Assembly (NCBI RefSeq): GCF_021173675.1
Contig: NZ_JAIHON010000007.1
Location: 434,001 to 498,000, forward strand
DNA from: Streptomyces lincolnensis
GTDB lineage: Bacteria; Actinomycetota; Actinomycetes; Streptomycetales; Streptomycetaceae
Length of the DNA: 64,000 bases
Direction: 5' to 3'
Part shown: one piece after another, positions 1 to 8,293 of the stretch
Layout of the letters: each line of letters starts with the position of its first letter
Numbering within the stretch: position 1 is the stretch's first letter
Position numbers and translations under genes: made by a program
The notes under the pieces: generated by a model
The model's input: only the letters and a program-made list of their open reading frames with translations
What the model was told of the DNA's origin: nothing
Database searches by the model: none

Positions 1-1005
1 GACATGGTCGCCGTGGACCGGCGGCCGGGCACCTTCCTGACCAGGGCCTCCTTCCACAACGCGATCGTGGCGCTGGCGGCCGTCGGCGGCTCGACCAACG
101 CGGTCGTCCATCTCCTGGCCATCGCGGGCCGGTTGGGCATCGACCTGACGCTGGACGACTTCGACCGCATCGGCTCGCGGGTGCCGGTCCTGGTGGACCT
201 CCAGCCGGCCGGCCGCTTCCTCATGGAGGACTTCCACCGGGCCGGCGGACTGCTCGCGGTCCTGCGCGAGGTCCGCGACCTGCTCGACCCCGAGGCCCTG
301 ACCGTCGACGGCACCCCGCTGGTCGACCATCTCGACGACGCCCCGATCTGGGACGGCGAGGTCATCCGCACCCGCGCCGAGCCGCTGGTCGCCGAGGGCG
401 GCATCGCCGTACTCCGTGGCAACCTCGCACCCGACGGCGCGGTCATCAAACCCGCCGCGGCCTCCCCGCACCTGCTGCGGCACCGCGGACGGGCCGTCGT
501 CTTCGACTCCATCGAGGACTTCCACGCCCGCATCGACGACCCGGACCTCGACGTGGACGCCGACTCGGTGCTGGTCCTGCGCGGCTGCGGCCCCAAGGGC
601 TATCCCGGCATGCCGGAGGTGTCCAACATGCCCCTGCCGCGCAAGCTCCTCGCCGAGGGCGTCCGCGACATGGTCCGGGTGTGCGACGGCCGGATGAGCG
701 GCACCGCGTACGGCACGGTCGTCCTGCACGTGGCCCCGGAGGCCGCGGCCGGCGGCCCGCTGGCGCTGGTGCGGACCGGGGACGTCATCACCCTCGACGT
801 CCCGGGCCGCCGTATCGATGTCGACGTCTCCGACGACGAACTCGCCCGCAGGGTCCCCAACAAGGAGACCGTCGCCGGCTTCGCGCAGCCGCGGCGCGGC
901 TGGGAACGGCTCTACGTCGACCATGTCCTCCAGGCCGACACCGGCGCCGACCTCGACTTCCTGGTCGGCTCCAGCGGGTCGGAGGTCAGCCGCGAGTCGC
1001 ACTGA
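1..1005 (+). CDS. IlvD/Edd family dehydratase, 3' part only
   Basis: The reading frame is open from the first base, so the gene begins outside the window and only about 334 C-terminal residues are visible. The family uses an iron-sulfur cluster to remove water from dihydroxy or sugar acids. The visible part has the family hallmarks GGSTNAVVHLLA near the front and CDGRMSGTAYGTVVLH near residues 225-240, then a HVAPEAAAGG segment. The RMSGTAYGTVVLHVAPE form is closer, by recollection, to the aldonic-acid dehydratases (arabonate type) than to valine-pathway IlvD, which usually reads RFSGGTHG. Substrate is therefore an inference. The downstream neighbour, GAPDH, is convergent and unrelated. Confidence 0.85.
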   Translation, partial: DMVAVDRRPGTFLTRASFHNAIVALAAVGGSTNAVVHLLAIAGRLGIDLTLDDFDRIGSRVPVLVDLQPAGRFLMEDFHRAGGLLAVLREVRDLLDPEALTVDGTPLVDHLDDAPIWDGEVIRTRAEPLVAEGGIAVLRGNLAPDGAVIKPAAASPHLLRHRGRAVVFDSIEDFHARIDDPDLDVDADSVLVLRGCGPKGYPGMPEVSNMPLPRKLLAEGVRDMVRVCDGRMSGTAYGTVVLHVAPEAAAGGPLALVRTGDVITLDVPGRRIDVDVSDDELARRVPNKETVAGFAQPRRGWERLYVDHVLQADTGADLDFLVGSSGSEVSRESH

Positions 1006-1088
1006 CCGCCGGGTCCGGAGAACTGTCACCGGCCGCGTCCTGAGACCGCCACCGGCCGGACCCGACACCGGGCCCGGCCGCCGTGACG

Positions 1089-2543
1089 TCAGGCCGCCGG
1101 GCCAGGGAACGTCGGGTACTCCACCCCGGAGACGTGCTGGACGACCCGGATGACCTGGCAGGAGTAGCCGAACTCGTTGTCGTACCAGAGGTAGAGGATG
1201 GCGTTGTCGCCGTCGACCTTGGTGGCACCGGCGTCGACGATCGAGGCGTGGCGGGAGCCGATGAAGTCGCTGGAGACGGCGTCGGGGGCGGTGGTGAAGT
1301 CGATCTGACGCTTCAGCGGCGAGGTCAGGGACACCTCGCGCAGGTGGTCCAGGACCTCCGCGCGGGTGGTCTCGCGGCCGAGCCGGAGGCTGAGGATCGC
1401 GATCGACACGTCCGGCACCGGCACCCGGATCGAGCTGCCGGTGATCGGCGCCTTGAGGTCGGGCAGCGCCTTGGCGACGGCGGAGGCGGCGCCGGTCTCG
1501 GTGATGACCATGTTGAGCGGCGCGGAGCGGCCCCGGCGGTCGGCCTTGTGGTAGTTGTCCAGCAGGTTCTGGTCGTTGGTGAACGAGTGGACGGTCTCCA
1601 CGTGGCCGCGCAGCACGCCGTACTCGTCGGCCATCGCCTTCAGCGGCGGCACGATCGCGTTGGTGGTGCAGGACGCGCAGGACAGGATCCGCTCGTCCGG
1701 CTTGATCGTGTCGTGGTTGACGCCGTGCACGATGTTGGGGACGTCGCCCTTGCCCGGCGCGGTCAGCACGACCTTGTCGATGCCGGGCCGCAGATGCTCG
1801 GACAGACCCTCGCGGTCGCGCCACTTGCCGGTGTTGTCGATGAGGATGGCGTTGTCGATGCCGTACGCGGTGTAGTCGACCTCGGACGGGTCGTTCGCGT
1901 AGATCACCTTGATCGCGTTGCCGTTGGCGATGATCGTGCTGTCCGTCTCGTCGACGGTGATCGTGCCCTGAAACTGGCCGTGGATGGAGTCGCGGCGCAG
2001 CAGCGAGGCGCGCTTGACGAGGTCCCCGTCGGCTCCCGCACCGCCCCCGCGGACGACGATGGCGCGCAGGCGAAGGCCGTTGCCGGAACCGGTCTTCTCG
2101 ATGAGCAGCCGGGCCACCAGGCGGCCGATGCGGCCGAAACCGTAGAGGACGACGTCACGCGGCTCACGGCGCTCGATCTTGTCGGCGCCGGTGGCGCCGG
2201 CGACCGCCTCGGCGGTGAACTCCGCCACCGACAGACCGCGGTCGTCGGCCTGGTAGGTCGCGGCGAGCATGCCGAGGTCGATCTGGGACGGGCCGAGGTC
2301 GAGCGCGGTGAGCGCCCGCAGGAACGGCAGGGTCTCGGTGACCGAGAGCTCCTCGCCGGCTATCTGACGGGCGAAGCGGTGGGTCTTGAGGATGCTCACC
2401 ACCGACTTGTTCACCAGGGAGCGGCTGTGCAGCAGGACGGTGACGTCCCGCTCGCGGTGCAGCCTCCCGATGAGGGGGATCATCGACTCCGCGATCTCCT
2501 CGCGGGTCTTCCAGTCGGTGAACGAGTCGTCGTTGACAGTCAC
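1089..2543 (-). CDS. gap: Glyceraldehyde-3-phosphate dehydrogenase, long form
   Basis: 484 residues, longer than the usual 330-340, because about 125 N-terminal residues precede the Rossmann fold; this long form is known in Streptomyces and relatives. It oxidises glyceraldehyde 3-phosphate to 1,3-bisphosphoglycerate with NAD(P). The cofactor motif GFGRIG lies at about 135-140 and the catalytic cysteine is Cys292 in SCASCTTN. The C-terminus keeps WYDNEFGYS. I chose GTG at 2543 (MTVNDDSFTDWK), which matches recalled homologues; an in-frame ATG at 2588 would add 15 residues including a rare TTA codon and is less likely. It diverges from the permease at 2659. Confidence 0.93.
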   Translation of the reverse strand: MTVNDDSFTDWKTREEIAESMIPLIGRLHRERDVTVLLHSRSLVNKSVVSILKTHRFARQIAGEELSVTETLPFLRALTALDLGPSQIDLGMLAATYQADDRGLSVAEFTAEAVAGATGADKIERREPRDVVLYGFGRIGRLVARLLIEKTGSGNGLRLRAIVVRGGGAGADGDLVKRASLLRRDSIHGQFQGTITVDETDSTIIANGNAIKVIYANDPSEVDYTAYGIDNAILIDNTGKWRDREGLSEHLRPGIDKVVLTAPGKGDVPNIVHGVNHDTIKPDERILSCASCTTNAIVPPLKAMADEYGVLRGHVETVHSFTNDQNLLDNYHKADRRGRSAPLNMVITETGAASAVAKALPDLKAPITGSSIRVPVPDVSIAILSLRLGRETTRAEVLDHLREVSLTSPLKRQIDFTTAPDAVSSDFIGSRHASIVDAGATKVDGDNAILYLWYDNEFGYSCQVIRVVQHVSGVEYPTFPGPAA

Positions 2544-2658
2544 AGTCTCTATCTTTCGAGCTAGGCGGCGCTCATATGTTAAACACATGGTCGTGGGGGT
2601 CGGTCCCCGGGGGTCGGTGAGGAAGCGGGTGGGCCGGAGCCCCGGCTACTCTTCGTCG
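2544..2658. promoter_or_regulatory. Divergent promoter region gap/permease
   Basis: 115 bp separate the divergent GAPDH and permease starts. Within this GC-rich stretch 2571-2590 is locally AT-rich and contains the short palindrome TGTTAAACA at 2577-2585, a candidate operator or -10 element for gap. No convincing -35/-10 pair could be fixed by eye. Confidence 0.35.
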
Positions 2659-4161
2659 ATGGCTGACGTCCCGGGACCCACCGACGGAAGATCCGCGAAC
2701 CGGCAGCTCCAGGTGGAGCGGCACGGCCTCGACGTGATCGGCGACACCGAGCGCAAGGGCACCCCGCGCACGCTGTTCTGGCCCTGGTTCGGGGCCAACG
2801 TGTCGATTCTCGGGCTGAGTTACGGCGCCTTCGCGCTCGGCTTCGGGATCTCCTTCCGGCAGGCGCTGATCGCCGGAGTGATCGGCATCGTCTTCTCGTT
2901 CCTGCTGTGCGGCTTCGTCGGAGTGGCCGGCAAGCGCGGCTCCGCGCCGACCATGGTGCTCAGCCGCGCCGCCTACGGAGTACGCGGCAACCGCCTGCCC
3001 TCGGTGATCTCCTGGGTGCTCACGGTCGGCTGGGAGACCGTGCTGTGCTCCCTGGCGACCATGGCCACCGCGACCGTGTTCGGACGGCTCGGCTGGGGCG
3101 GCGGCACCGAGACCGAGGTCGTCGCCCTGATCGTGGTCGCCACGCTCACCGTCGTCGGCGGAGTCATGGGCTACGACGTGATCATGCGGCTCCAGACCCT
3201 GATCACCGTCGTCACGGGCGTGCTGACCCTCGTCTACATCGCGCTCGTCGTCGACCACATCCACTGGAGCACCGTCAGCGCCCTCCCGGCGGGCTCCGCG
3301 CAGGAGTTCATCGGCGCGCTGGTGTTCATGATGACCGGCTTCGGGCTCGGCTGGGTCAACGCCGCCGCCGACTACTCCCGCTATCTGCCGCGCACCTCCT
3401 CGGGCCGGGGCGTGATCGGCTGGACCACCTTCGGCGCCTCGGTGGCCCCCCTGCTCCTGCTGGTCTTCGGCCTGCTGCTCGCCGGTTCCTCCACCGACCT
3501 CAACACGGCGGTCGCCGCCGACCCGATCGGCGCCCTGACCACGCTCCTGCCCACCTGGTTCCTGGTCCCCTTCGCCGTGGTCGCGGTCCTCGGCCTGGTC
3601 GGCGGCGCGGTCCTGGACATCTACTCCTCGGGCCTGGCCCTGCTCTCCGCCGGTCTGCGCGTGCCCCGCTACCTGGCCGCCCTGCTCGACGGCGTCCTGA
3701 TGATCGCGGGCTCGATCTACATCGTGTTCGTCGCCGACGACTTCCTCGGCCAGTTCATGGGCTTCCTCACCACCCTCGGCGTCCCCATCGCCGCCTGGTG
3801 CGGCATCATGCTCGCCGACCTCGCGCTGCGCCGCCGCGACTACGACGAGGGCGACCTCTACCGTCCCCGGGGCCGCTACGGCGACGTACCGCTCACCCCG
3901 CTGCTGCTCACCCTCGGCGCCACCGCTCTCGGCTGGGGCCTGGTCACCAACGCGGCCGCGAGCTGGCTGGAGTGGCAGGGCTACCTCCTTGAGCCCCTGG
4001 GCCTCGGCGGCAAGTCCGGCTCCTGGGCCTACGCCAACCTCGGCGTCCTGGCCGCCCTCGCCCTCGGTTTCCTCGGCACCCTGGCCCTCGGCCGCGGCCG
4101 GATCCGCGCCCAGGAGGCCCAGGCGCCGAGCCCGACGGCGGACGAGGGGGCGGTCGCATGA
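2659..4161 (+). CDS. NCS1-family purine/cytosine permease
   Basis: 500-residue polytopic membrane protein with about twelve hydrophobic segments. After a hydrophilic N-terminus of about 40 residues comes WPWFGANVSILGLSYG, the characteristic first-helix region of NCS1 nucleobase:cation symporters (CodB-like). It would import a nucleobase or related heterocycle across the plasma membrane. The start ATG at 2659 was chosen because the upstream extension of the frame is antisense to gap and its promoter. The stop overlaps the start of the next gene by 4 bp (ATGA), so permease and hydrolase are a translationally coupled pair, suggesting uptake followed by hydrolysis of an amide or ring-opened product. 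The exact substrate is not readable. Confidence 0.85.
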   Translation: MADVPGPTDGRSANRQLQVERHGLDVIGDTERKGTPRTLFWPWFGANVSILGLSYGAFALGFGISFRQALIAGVIGIVFSFLLCGFVGVAGKRGSAPTMVLSRAAYGVRGNRLPSVISWVLTVGWETVLCSLATMATATVFGRLGWGGGTETEVVALIVVATLTVVGGVMGYDVIMRLQTLITVVTGVLTLVYIALVVDHIHWSTVSALPAGSAQEFIGALVFMMTGFGLGWVNAAADYSRYLPRTSSGRGVIGWTTFGASVAPLLLLVFGLLLAGSSTDLNTAVAADPIGALTTLLPTWFLVPFAVVAVLGLVGGAVLDIYSSGLALLSAGLRVPRYLAALLDGVLMIAGSIYIVFVADDFLGQFMGFLTTLGVPIAAWCGIMLADLALRRRDYDEGDLYRPRGRYGDVPLTPLLLTLGATALGWGLVTNAAASWLEWQGYLLEPLGLGGKSGSWAYANLGVLAALALGFLGTLALGRGRIRAQEAQAPSPTADEGAVA

Positions 4162-4700
4162 GCGCCGGACTGCTCGCCGTCATCGACATGCAGCGCGTCT
4201 TCGCCGACCCCGGCAGCCCCTGGGCCACCCCGCGTTTCACCGAGGCGGCCCAGGGCGTACGACGACTGCTGCCGGCCTTCGGCGACCGCGTCACGTTCAC
4301 CCGCTTCCTGGCCCCGGACCAGCCGGCCGGCGCCTGGCGGGCCTACTACGCGCAGTGGCCCTTCGCGCTCCAGCCGCCGCAGGCCGAACTGTGGCGGCTC
4401 ACCGACGAGTTCGCCGCCCGGGACGGCCATGTGCTGGACGCGCCGACCTTCGGCAAGTGGGGCCCGGAATTCGCCGCCCGTGTCGGCCCGGAGGGCCGTC
4501 TCGTCCTGGCCGGGGTGAGCACCGACTGCTGCGTGCTGTCCACCGCCCTGGCCGCGGCCGACGCGGGAGTGGAGGTCCTGGTGGCCGCCGACGCGTGCGC
4601 GGGCGCGGACGACGCCTCGCACGCCAAGGCGCTGGCGGTGATGGACCTGTACCGGCCGCTGATCCGGGTGGTGACGGTCGAGACCCTGACGCGAGCCTGA
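4158..4700 (+). CDS. Isochorismatase-fold cysteine hydrolase
   Basis: 180 residues, the normal length for the family. The catalytic triad is visible: Asp10 in AVIDMQ, Lys100 in FGKWGPEF and Cys125 in GVSTDCCVLSTA; the cis-peptide region precedes the cysteine as expected. Members hydrolyse amides (nicotinamidase, ureidoacrylate, N-carbamoyl compounds) or vinyl ethers. Coupling by 4-bp overlap to an NCS1 permease makes an N-carbamoyl or amide intermediate of nucleobase breakdown a reasonable guess, but this is inference from context only. Confidence 0.85.
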   Translation: MSAGLLAVIDMQRVFADPGSPWATPRFTEAAQGVRRLLPAFGDRVTFTRFLAPDQPAGAWRAYYAQWPFALQPPQAELWRLTDEFAARDGHVLDAPTFGKWGPEFAARVGPEGRLVLAGVSTDCCVLSTALAAADAGVEVLVAADACAGADDASHAKALAVMDLYRPLIRVVTVETLTRA

Positions 4701-4704
4701 ATCC

Positions 4705-4843
4705 GGCGGCCAGGCCCTCTCCATATACCCCGGCCGTCAGGCCCTGCCCGGGTCCCGGAGCCTCCCGGTCGCCAGGCCCTCCCCGCGTCCCGGTCGCCGG
4801 GCCCTCCCCGTGTCCCGGCCGTCAGTCCCGCCCCGTACCCCGG
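4705..4843. repeat. Degenerate tandem repeat, about 25 bp unit, five copies
   Basis: Between the convergent hydrolase and fucosidase genes a unit of the form GGTCGCCAGGCCCTCCCC plus GCGTCCC recurs, starting near 4705, 4732, 4767, 4792 and 4817. Copies 3 and 4 differ at only two or three positions; the others are more diverged, and copy 2 is followed by a 10-bp insertion. The last copy overlaps the stop codon and final residues of the fucosidase. It could serve as a bidirectional terminator or simply be slippage-prone DNA. Confidence 0.7.
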
Positions 4844-6081
4844 TAAAGATCCAGCTCCCCGTCGAGCTCCACCGCCAGGACGGTGGCGTACTCGTCGACG
4901 TCCTTCGGACCGGGAGCGTCGATCCAGGTCACGCCGGGCACGTCGTGCAGTCCGCCGGAGACCCGGTGCCCGACCTCGGTCCCCGTGCCCAGGACGGTGA
5001 CCCGGCGGATCCGGTTGCGCAGGCCGCGGACGGACAACGTCTCGCGCGGCGGATCGAAGCACATCAGGTACAGCGTGCGGCGGTCGGCCGCGAGGGTGCT
5101 CGGGCCGTAGTGGTGCCCCGCCGGCAGCCCGGCGACCGTGCCGTACACGGCCTCGGCGTGCTGGGCGATCCACTCGCCCAGCCCCTCCAGGCGTTCCGCC
5201 TGCGCCTCGGGAATCGTGCCGTCCTCCCGGGGGCCGACGTCCAGCAGCAGGTTGCCGCCCATGCCGATCGTCTCGGTGAAGTAACGCACCAGCTGGCGCA
5301 CCGACTTGTGGTTGTGGTCGTCGTGCTGGAAACCCCACGAGTCGTTGACCGTCAGGCACAACTCCCAGGGCCCGTCGGGAGCTTGCAGCGGCACACCCTG
5401 CTCGGGGGTGGCGTAGTCGCCGTGGCTGAGCATGCGGGCGTTGAGCACCGTGTCGGGGTTGCCGGACAGGATCAACTCCGCCAGCCTCCCCATCCGCCAC
5501 TGCTCCTCCGTGCGCTCCCACTCCCCGTCGAACCACAGCAGGTCCGGCCGGAACCGCTCCACCAGCTCGCGCACCTGGCCGTCGCGGTAGTCGAGGTAAC
5601 GGGCCCAGGCCTCGGGGTCCTCGGTGCCGGGGGCGGCGGCGGAGTAGGGGTTGTCGTCGTCGAGCGACGGGTGGCGGGTGCTGGCGTAGTCCGGGTGGTT
5701 CCAGTCGGAGTGCGAGTAGTACAGACCCACCTTCAGGCCCCGCTCGCGCAGCGCGTCGGTGTAGCCGGCGATCAGGTCGCGGCCCGCCGGGGTGCGCCGG
5801 ACGACGTCCAGGTCGCCGTGGGCGGTGTCCCACAGGGCCACGCCGTCGTGGTGGCGGGCCGTGAGCACCGCGTACCGGGCGCCCGCCCGGGCGAACAGAC
5901 CGGCCCAGGCGCGCGGGTCGTACCGGGAGGCGGTGAAACCGTCCAGCTGGCGCATGTACCGGTCGTGGGGGACCTGGCCGAGGTAGAAGGACCAGGACTC
6001 CGGGACGCCGTCGACCGCGTAGACGCCGTAGTGGACGAAGACGCCCAGCTTGGCGTCGCGGAACCAGGGTTGCATCGGCAT
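4822..6081 (-). CDS. Alpha-L-fucosidase, GH29 family
   Basis: 419 residues covering the catalytic (beta/alpha)8 domain and a short C-terminal part. The N-terminus WFRDAKLGVFVHYGVYAV and the segment TARHHDGVALWDT are GH29 hallmarks; the nucleophile is expected at Asp185 in LLWFDGEWER. It releases alpha-L-fucose from glycans. There is no signal peptide, so it acts inside the cell or on imported oligosaccharides. ATG at 6081 is preceded by a short leader that shares the 6082-6277 region with the divergent flavoprotein. GH29 acid/base residues are poorly conserved and were not assigned. Confidence 0.9.
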   Translation of the reverse strand: MPMQPWFRDAKLGVFVHYGVYAVDGVPESWSFYLGQVPHDRYMRQLDGFTASRYDPRAWAGLFARAGARYAVLTARHHDGVALWDTAHGDLDVVRRTPAGRDLIAGYTDALRERGLKVGLYYSHSDWNHPDYASTRHPSLDDDNPYSAAAPGTEDPEAWARYLDYRDGQVRELVERFRPDLLWFDGEWERTEEQWRMGRLAELILSGNPDTVLNARMLSHGDYATPEQGVPLQAPDGPWELCLTVNDSWGFQHDDHNHKSVRQLVRYFTETIGMGGNLLLDVGPREDGTIPEAQAERLEGLGEWIAQHAEAVYGTVAGLPAGHHYGPSTLAADRRTLYLMCFDPPRETLSVRGLRNRIRRVTVLGTGTEVGHRVSGGLHDVPGVTWIDAPGPKDVDEYATVLAVELDGELDLYRGTGRD

Positions 6082-6277
6082 GGCACCACGCTAGGCGGGA
6101 ACCGGCCGGCGGCGCGTGGGCGGTGATCACCACTGGTGGTCCGTTTTCACCACGGCCGTCACCACCGCGGGCCGGGCTCCGCACTTGGCGATATCCGGTC
6201 GGTACCGGGAACCGCTTGCCGTGTTCAATCACTCGTATCGCGTCACGAACGGACGGCCCCCCACACCAGGAGGCAGC
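6082..6277. promoter_or_regulatory. Divergent promoter region with inverted repeat
   Basis: 196 bp between the divergent fucosidase and flavoprotein genes. An inverted repeat with arms ACCAC and GTGGT lies at 6129-6140, close to the fucosidase start, followed by further CACCAC motifs. Near the flavoprotein gene, TTGCCG at about 6215 and TATCGC further down are promoter-like but badly spaced. No regulator is adjacent. Confidence 0.3.
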
Positions 6278-7519
6278 GTGCTCGCCGCTCCCGAACCCGG
6301 ACCGACCGCGAACGACCTCGTCGAACGGGCCGTGGCCCTCAGGCCCGCCCTCCTGGAACGCCAGGCGGAGACCGAACGGCTCACGCACTACCCCGAGGAC
6401 ACCCACGAGGACTTCCTGAAGGCCGGCTTCTACCGCATGCTCCAGCCGCGCCGGTACGGCGGCCACGAGGTGGACCTGCCCGTCTTCTACCGCGTGGTCG
6501 TGGAGATCGCGCGCGGCTGCCCGTCCACCGGCTGGGCCCTGTCGCTGACCGCCGCCCACGTCCTCCAGGTCGCCTCCGTCTTCGAGGAGAAGGCCCAGGA
6601 CGAGATCTTCGGTGCCGACGGCGACTTCCGGGCCGCCTCCACGGCCGCACCCGTCGGCATCGCGCGGCCCGACGGCGACGGCCATGTGGTCCTCGACGGC
6701 ACCTGGCCGTACTCCTCCGGCGCCCCCTACTCGACGCACTACGTCGGCCAGAGCCTCGGCGCCCCGGAAAAGCCCGGCGACCCGCCGGGGCCGCCGGTGC
6801 TGTTCGTCGCCCCGCGGTCGGTGTGGACGGTGCTCGACGACTGGCACGGCGTCCTGGGTCTGCGCGGCAGCGGCTCCAACAGCATCCGCATGGACAACGC
6901 CCGCATACCGGCCCACCTCGCCCTTGAGGCGAGTCTGCTCGACCTGCCGGTGCAGGGCGGCAGCGTCGGCTCGCGGTTGCACGGCAACCCGCTGTACGCG
7001 GGGCGCGCGCCGAGCTTCTTCCACGGCGAGCTGGCCGCCATCATCATCGGCACCGCGTACGCCGCCGCCGACGAGTACGCCCGGGTGATCGCCGCCCGCC
7101 CCCTGCTCATGGAACCCGACCGCACCCGCGCCGACCTGCACGACTACCAGCGGCACCTCGGCGAGGCACTGGGCCTGATCGACACCGCCGAGGCGGCGCT
7201 GCGGCAGACCGCCGAGGACTGGATGGAGACCTGCCGCCGCAACGTCAGCGGTGCGGCGCCCTTCACCCTCGTGGAGGACAACCGGCTCGCGCTGATGTTC
7301 CTCAACGCCGGACGCATGGCCTGGGACGTCCTCCAGGGCAGCCTGTTCCGCACGGCGGGCTCCCGGTACGCGCGCGACGGCGAGCGCATGCAGCGCTACT
7401 TCCGGGACGCGGCGACCTACTGGAGCCACGTCGGCGCGAGCATGGCGGAGCCGCTGTACCGCAGGGTCGGCCGCGACCGTCTGGGCCTGCCGTCGCAGGA
7501 CATCCCTCTCATCCCCTGA
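6278..7519 (+). CDS. Acyl-CoA dehydrogenase-fold flavin monooxygenase
   Basis: 413 residues. GTG at 6278 sits 4-5 bp behind a strong ribosome site, AGGAGG (CCAGGAGGCAGC). The body resembles the HsaA/HpaA/DszC branch of the acyl-CoA dehydrogenase superfamily, which uses reduced FMN or FAD delivered by a reductase to hydroxylate aromatic rings or oxidise heteroatoms: N-terminal helices with GFYRMLQPRRYGGHEVD, a central beta domain with LRGSGSNSIRMDNARIP, and a C-terminal helical bundle. No reductase gene is adjacent. The substrate is unknown; a phenolic or organosulfur compound is possible given the sulfur operon 2 kb downstream. Confidence 0.75.
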   Translation: MLAAPEPGPTANDLVERAVALRPALLERQAETERLTHYPEDTHEDFLKAGFYRMLQPRRYGGHEVDLPVFYRVVVEIARGCPSTGWALSLTAAHVLQVASVFEEKAQDEIFGADGDFRAASTAAPVGIARPDGDGHVVLDGTWPYSSGAPYSTHYVGQSLGAPEKPGDPPGPPVLFVAPRSVWTVLDDWHGVLGLRGSGSNSIRMDNARIPAHLALEASLLDLPVQGGSVGSRLHGNPLYAGRAPSFFHGELAAIIIGTAYAAADEYARVIAARPLLMEPDRTRADLHDYQRHLGEALGLIDTAEAALRQTAEDWMETCRRNVSGAAPFTLVEDNRLALMFLNAGRMAWDVLQGSLFRTAGSRYARDGERMQRYFRDAATYWSHVGASMAEPLYRRVGRDRLGLPSQDIPLIP

Positions 7520-7644
7520 AAGACCCGAGGCGTTCGCATTCGCACGCATGCTCCGCCCGCCTCCGGGTACGCGAGCAGGACCGCGCCCTGGGCGATCTTG
7601 CCCCGGGCGGGCCGCACGACCGCCGCTACCAGGGGACATCAGCC

Positions 7645-8052
7645 ATGGACACACCCGCGCACGACAACACCGTCACACCGGCCCGGCGGGCGCTGGACGC
7701 GCTGGCCCAGAACACCGAGGACACCGCGGCACTGGAGACCCTCGCCGGCAGCGAGGTACTCGTCCCGGTGCCCGACGACGCCGGCCAGGAGACGGGCGCC
7801 GACCCCACCACGGTGGCGTTGCCCGTGCTGGAGCAGTCGGACGGCGCCGCCGTGGTGCCGGTCTTCACCTCCGAACCGGAGATGGCCGACCTGCTTCCGT
7901 ACGTCTCCCGCTACCGGCTGGTCCCGCTGGGCGCGCTCGCCGCCCAGTGGCCGACCGACGACCTGTCGCTGACCATCGACGCCAGTTCGGCGCACCCGCT
8001 GACGCTCACGTCCGAGGGGGTGCGCACCCTGCTGGCCAGGCCGCAGGGCTGA
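7645..8052 (+). CDS. SseB-family protein
   Basis: 135 residues, mostly a single SseB-like alpha/beta domain. Recognisable parts are the LAGSEVLVPVPDD strand-loop near residue 35 and VVPVFTSEPEMADLLP near residues 70-90, a signature of the SseB N-terminal domain. The biochemical role of actinobacterial SseB proteins is not established. It stands alone on the plus strand and is followed 7 bp later by a long terminator hairpin. ATG at 7645 has a modest AGGGGAC site upstream. Confidence 0.75.
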   Translation: MDTPAHDNTVTPARRALDALAQNTEDTAALETLAGSEVLVPVPDDAGQETGADPTTVALPVLEQSDGAAVVPVFTSEPEMADLLPYVSRYRLVPLGALAAQWPTDDLSLTIDASSAHPLTLTSEGVRTLLARPQG

Positions 8053-8058
8053 ACGGAC

Positions 8059-8103
8059 CGGGCCCGGCCTGCCGCCGGAGCGGGAGGGGAGCGGCCGGGC
8101 CCG
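8059..8103. terminator. Long GC-rich hairpin, likely bidirectional terminator
   Basis: Perfect inverted repeat: GGGCCCGGCC at 8060-8069 pairs with GGCCGGGCCC at 8093-8102, extended by one further C-G pair, loop 23 nt. It begins 7 bp after the SseB-like stop and lies in the tail-to-tail gap facing the AraC gene. There is no T-tract, as usual in Streptomyces. The rest of the gap to 8293 holds nothing I recognise. Confidence 0.75.
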
Positions 8104-8293
8104 CTGAGGGGCACGGAAACTCTCCCGCTTCCGCACCCGGGTTCTCGCGGGCAGGTGACGAGTGGCGCCGACTCCGCTCGGCCCCGGCAGCCGCGATCGC
8201 CGTGCCCAGACCATAGGGCCGTCACACGCGTTTCGTCGCTCCGCATTGCGCGGCGCATGTCCGCAAAACGCGGGGGATTGGCGCCGAGCGCTC

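Noticed and set aside
1083..2564. A 493-codon open frame on the plus strand antisense to gap
   Set aside because: Residue composition (Arg/Gly/Val/Asp-rich, no domain) and the clear GAPDH on the other strand show it is a shadow frame.
2544..2588. Longer gap start at ATG 2588 with a TTA codon (possible bldA control)
   Set aside because: The GTG at 2543 agrees with known homologues; the extension has no ribosome site, so the TTA is probably untranslated.
4346..7654. A 1102-codon reverse open frame
   Set aside because: It spans both the fucosidase in another frame and the plus-strand flavoprotein; sequence is low-complexity Arg/Pro/Gly typical of GC-rich shadow frames.
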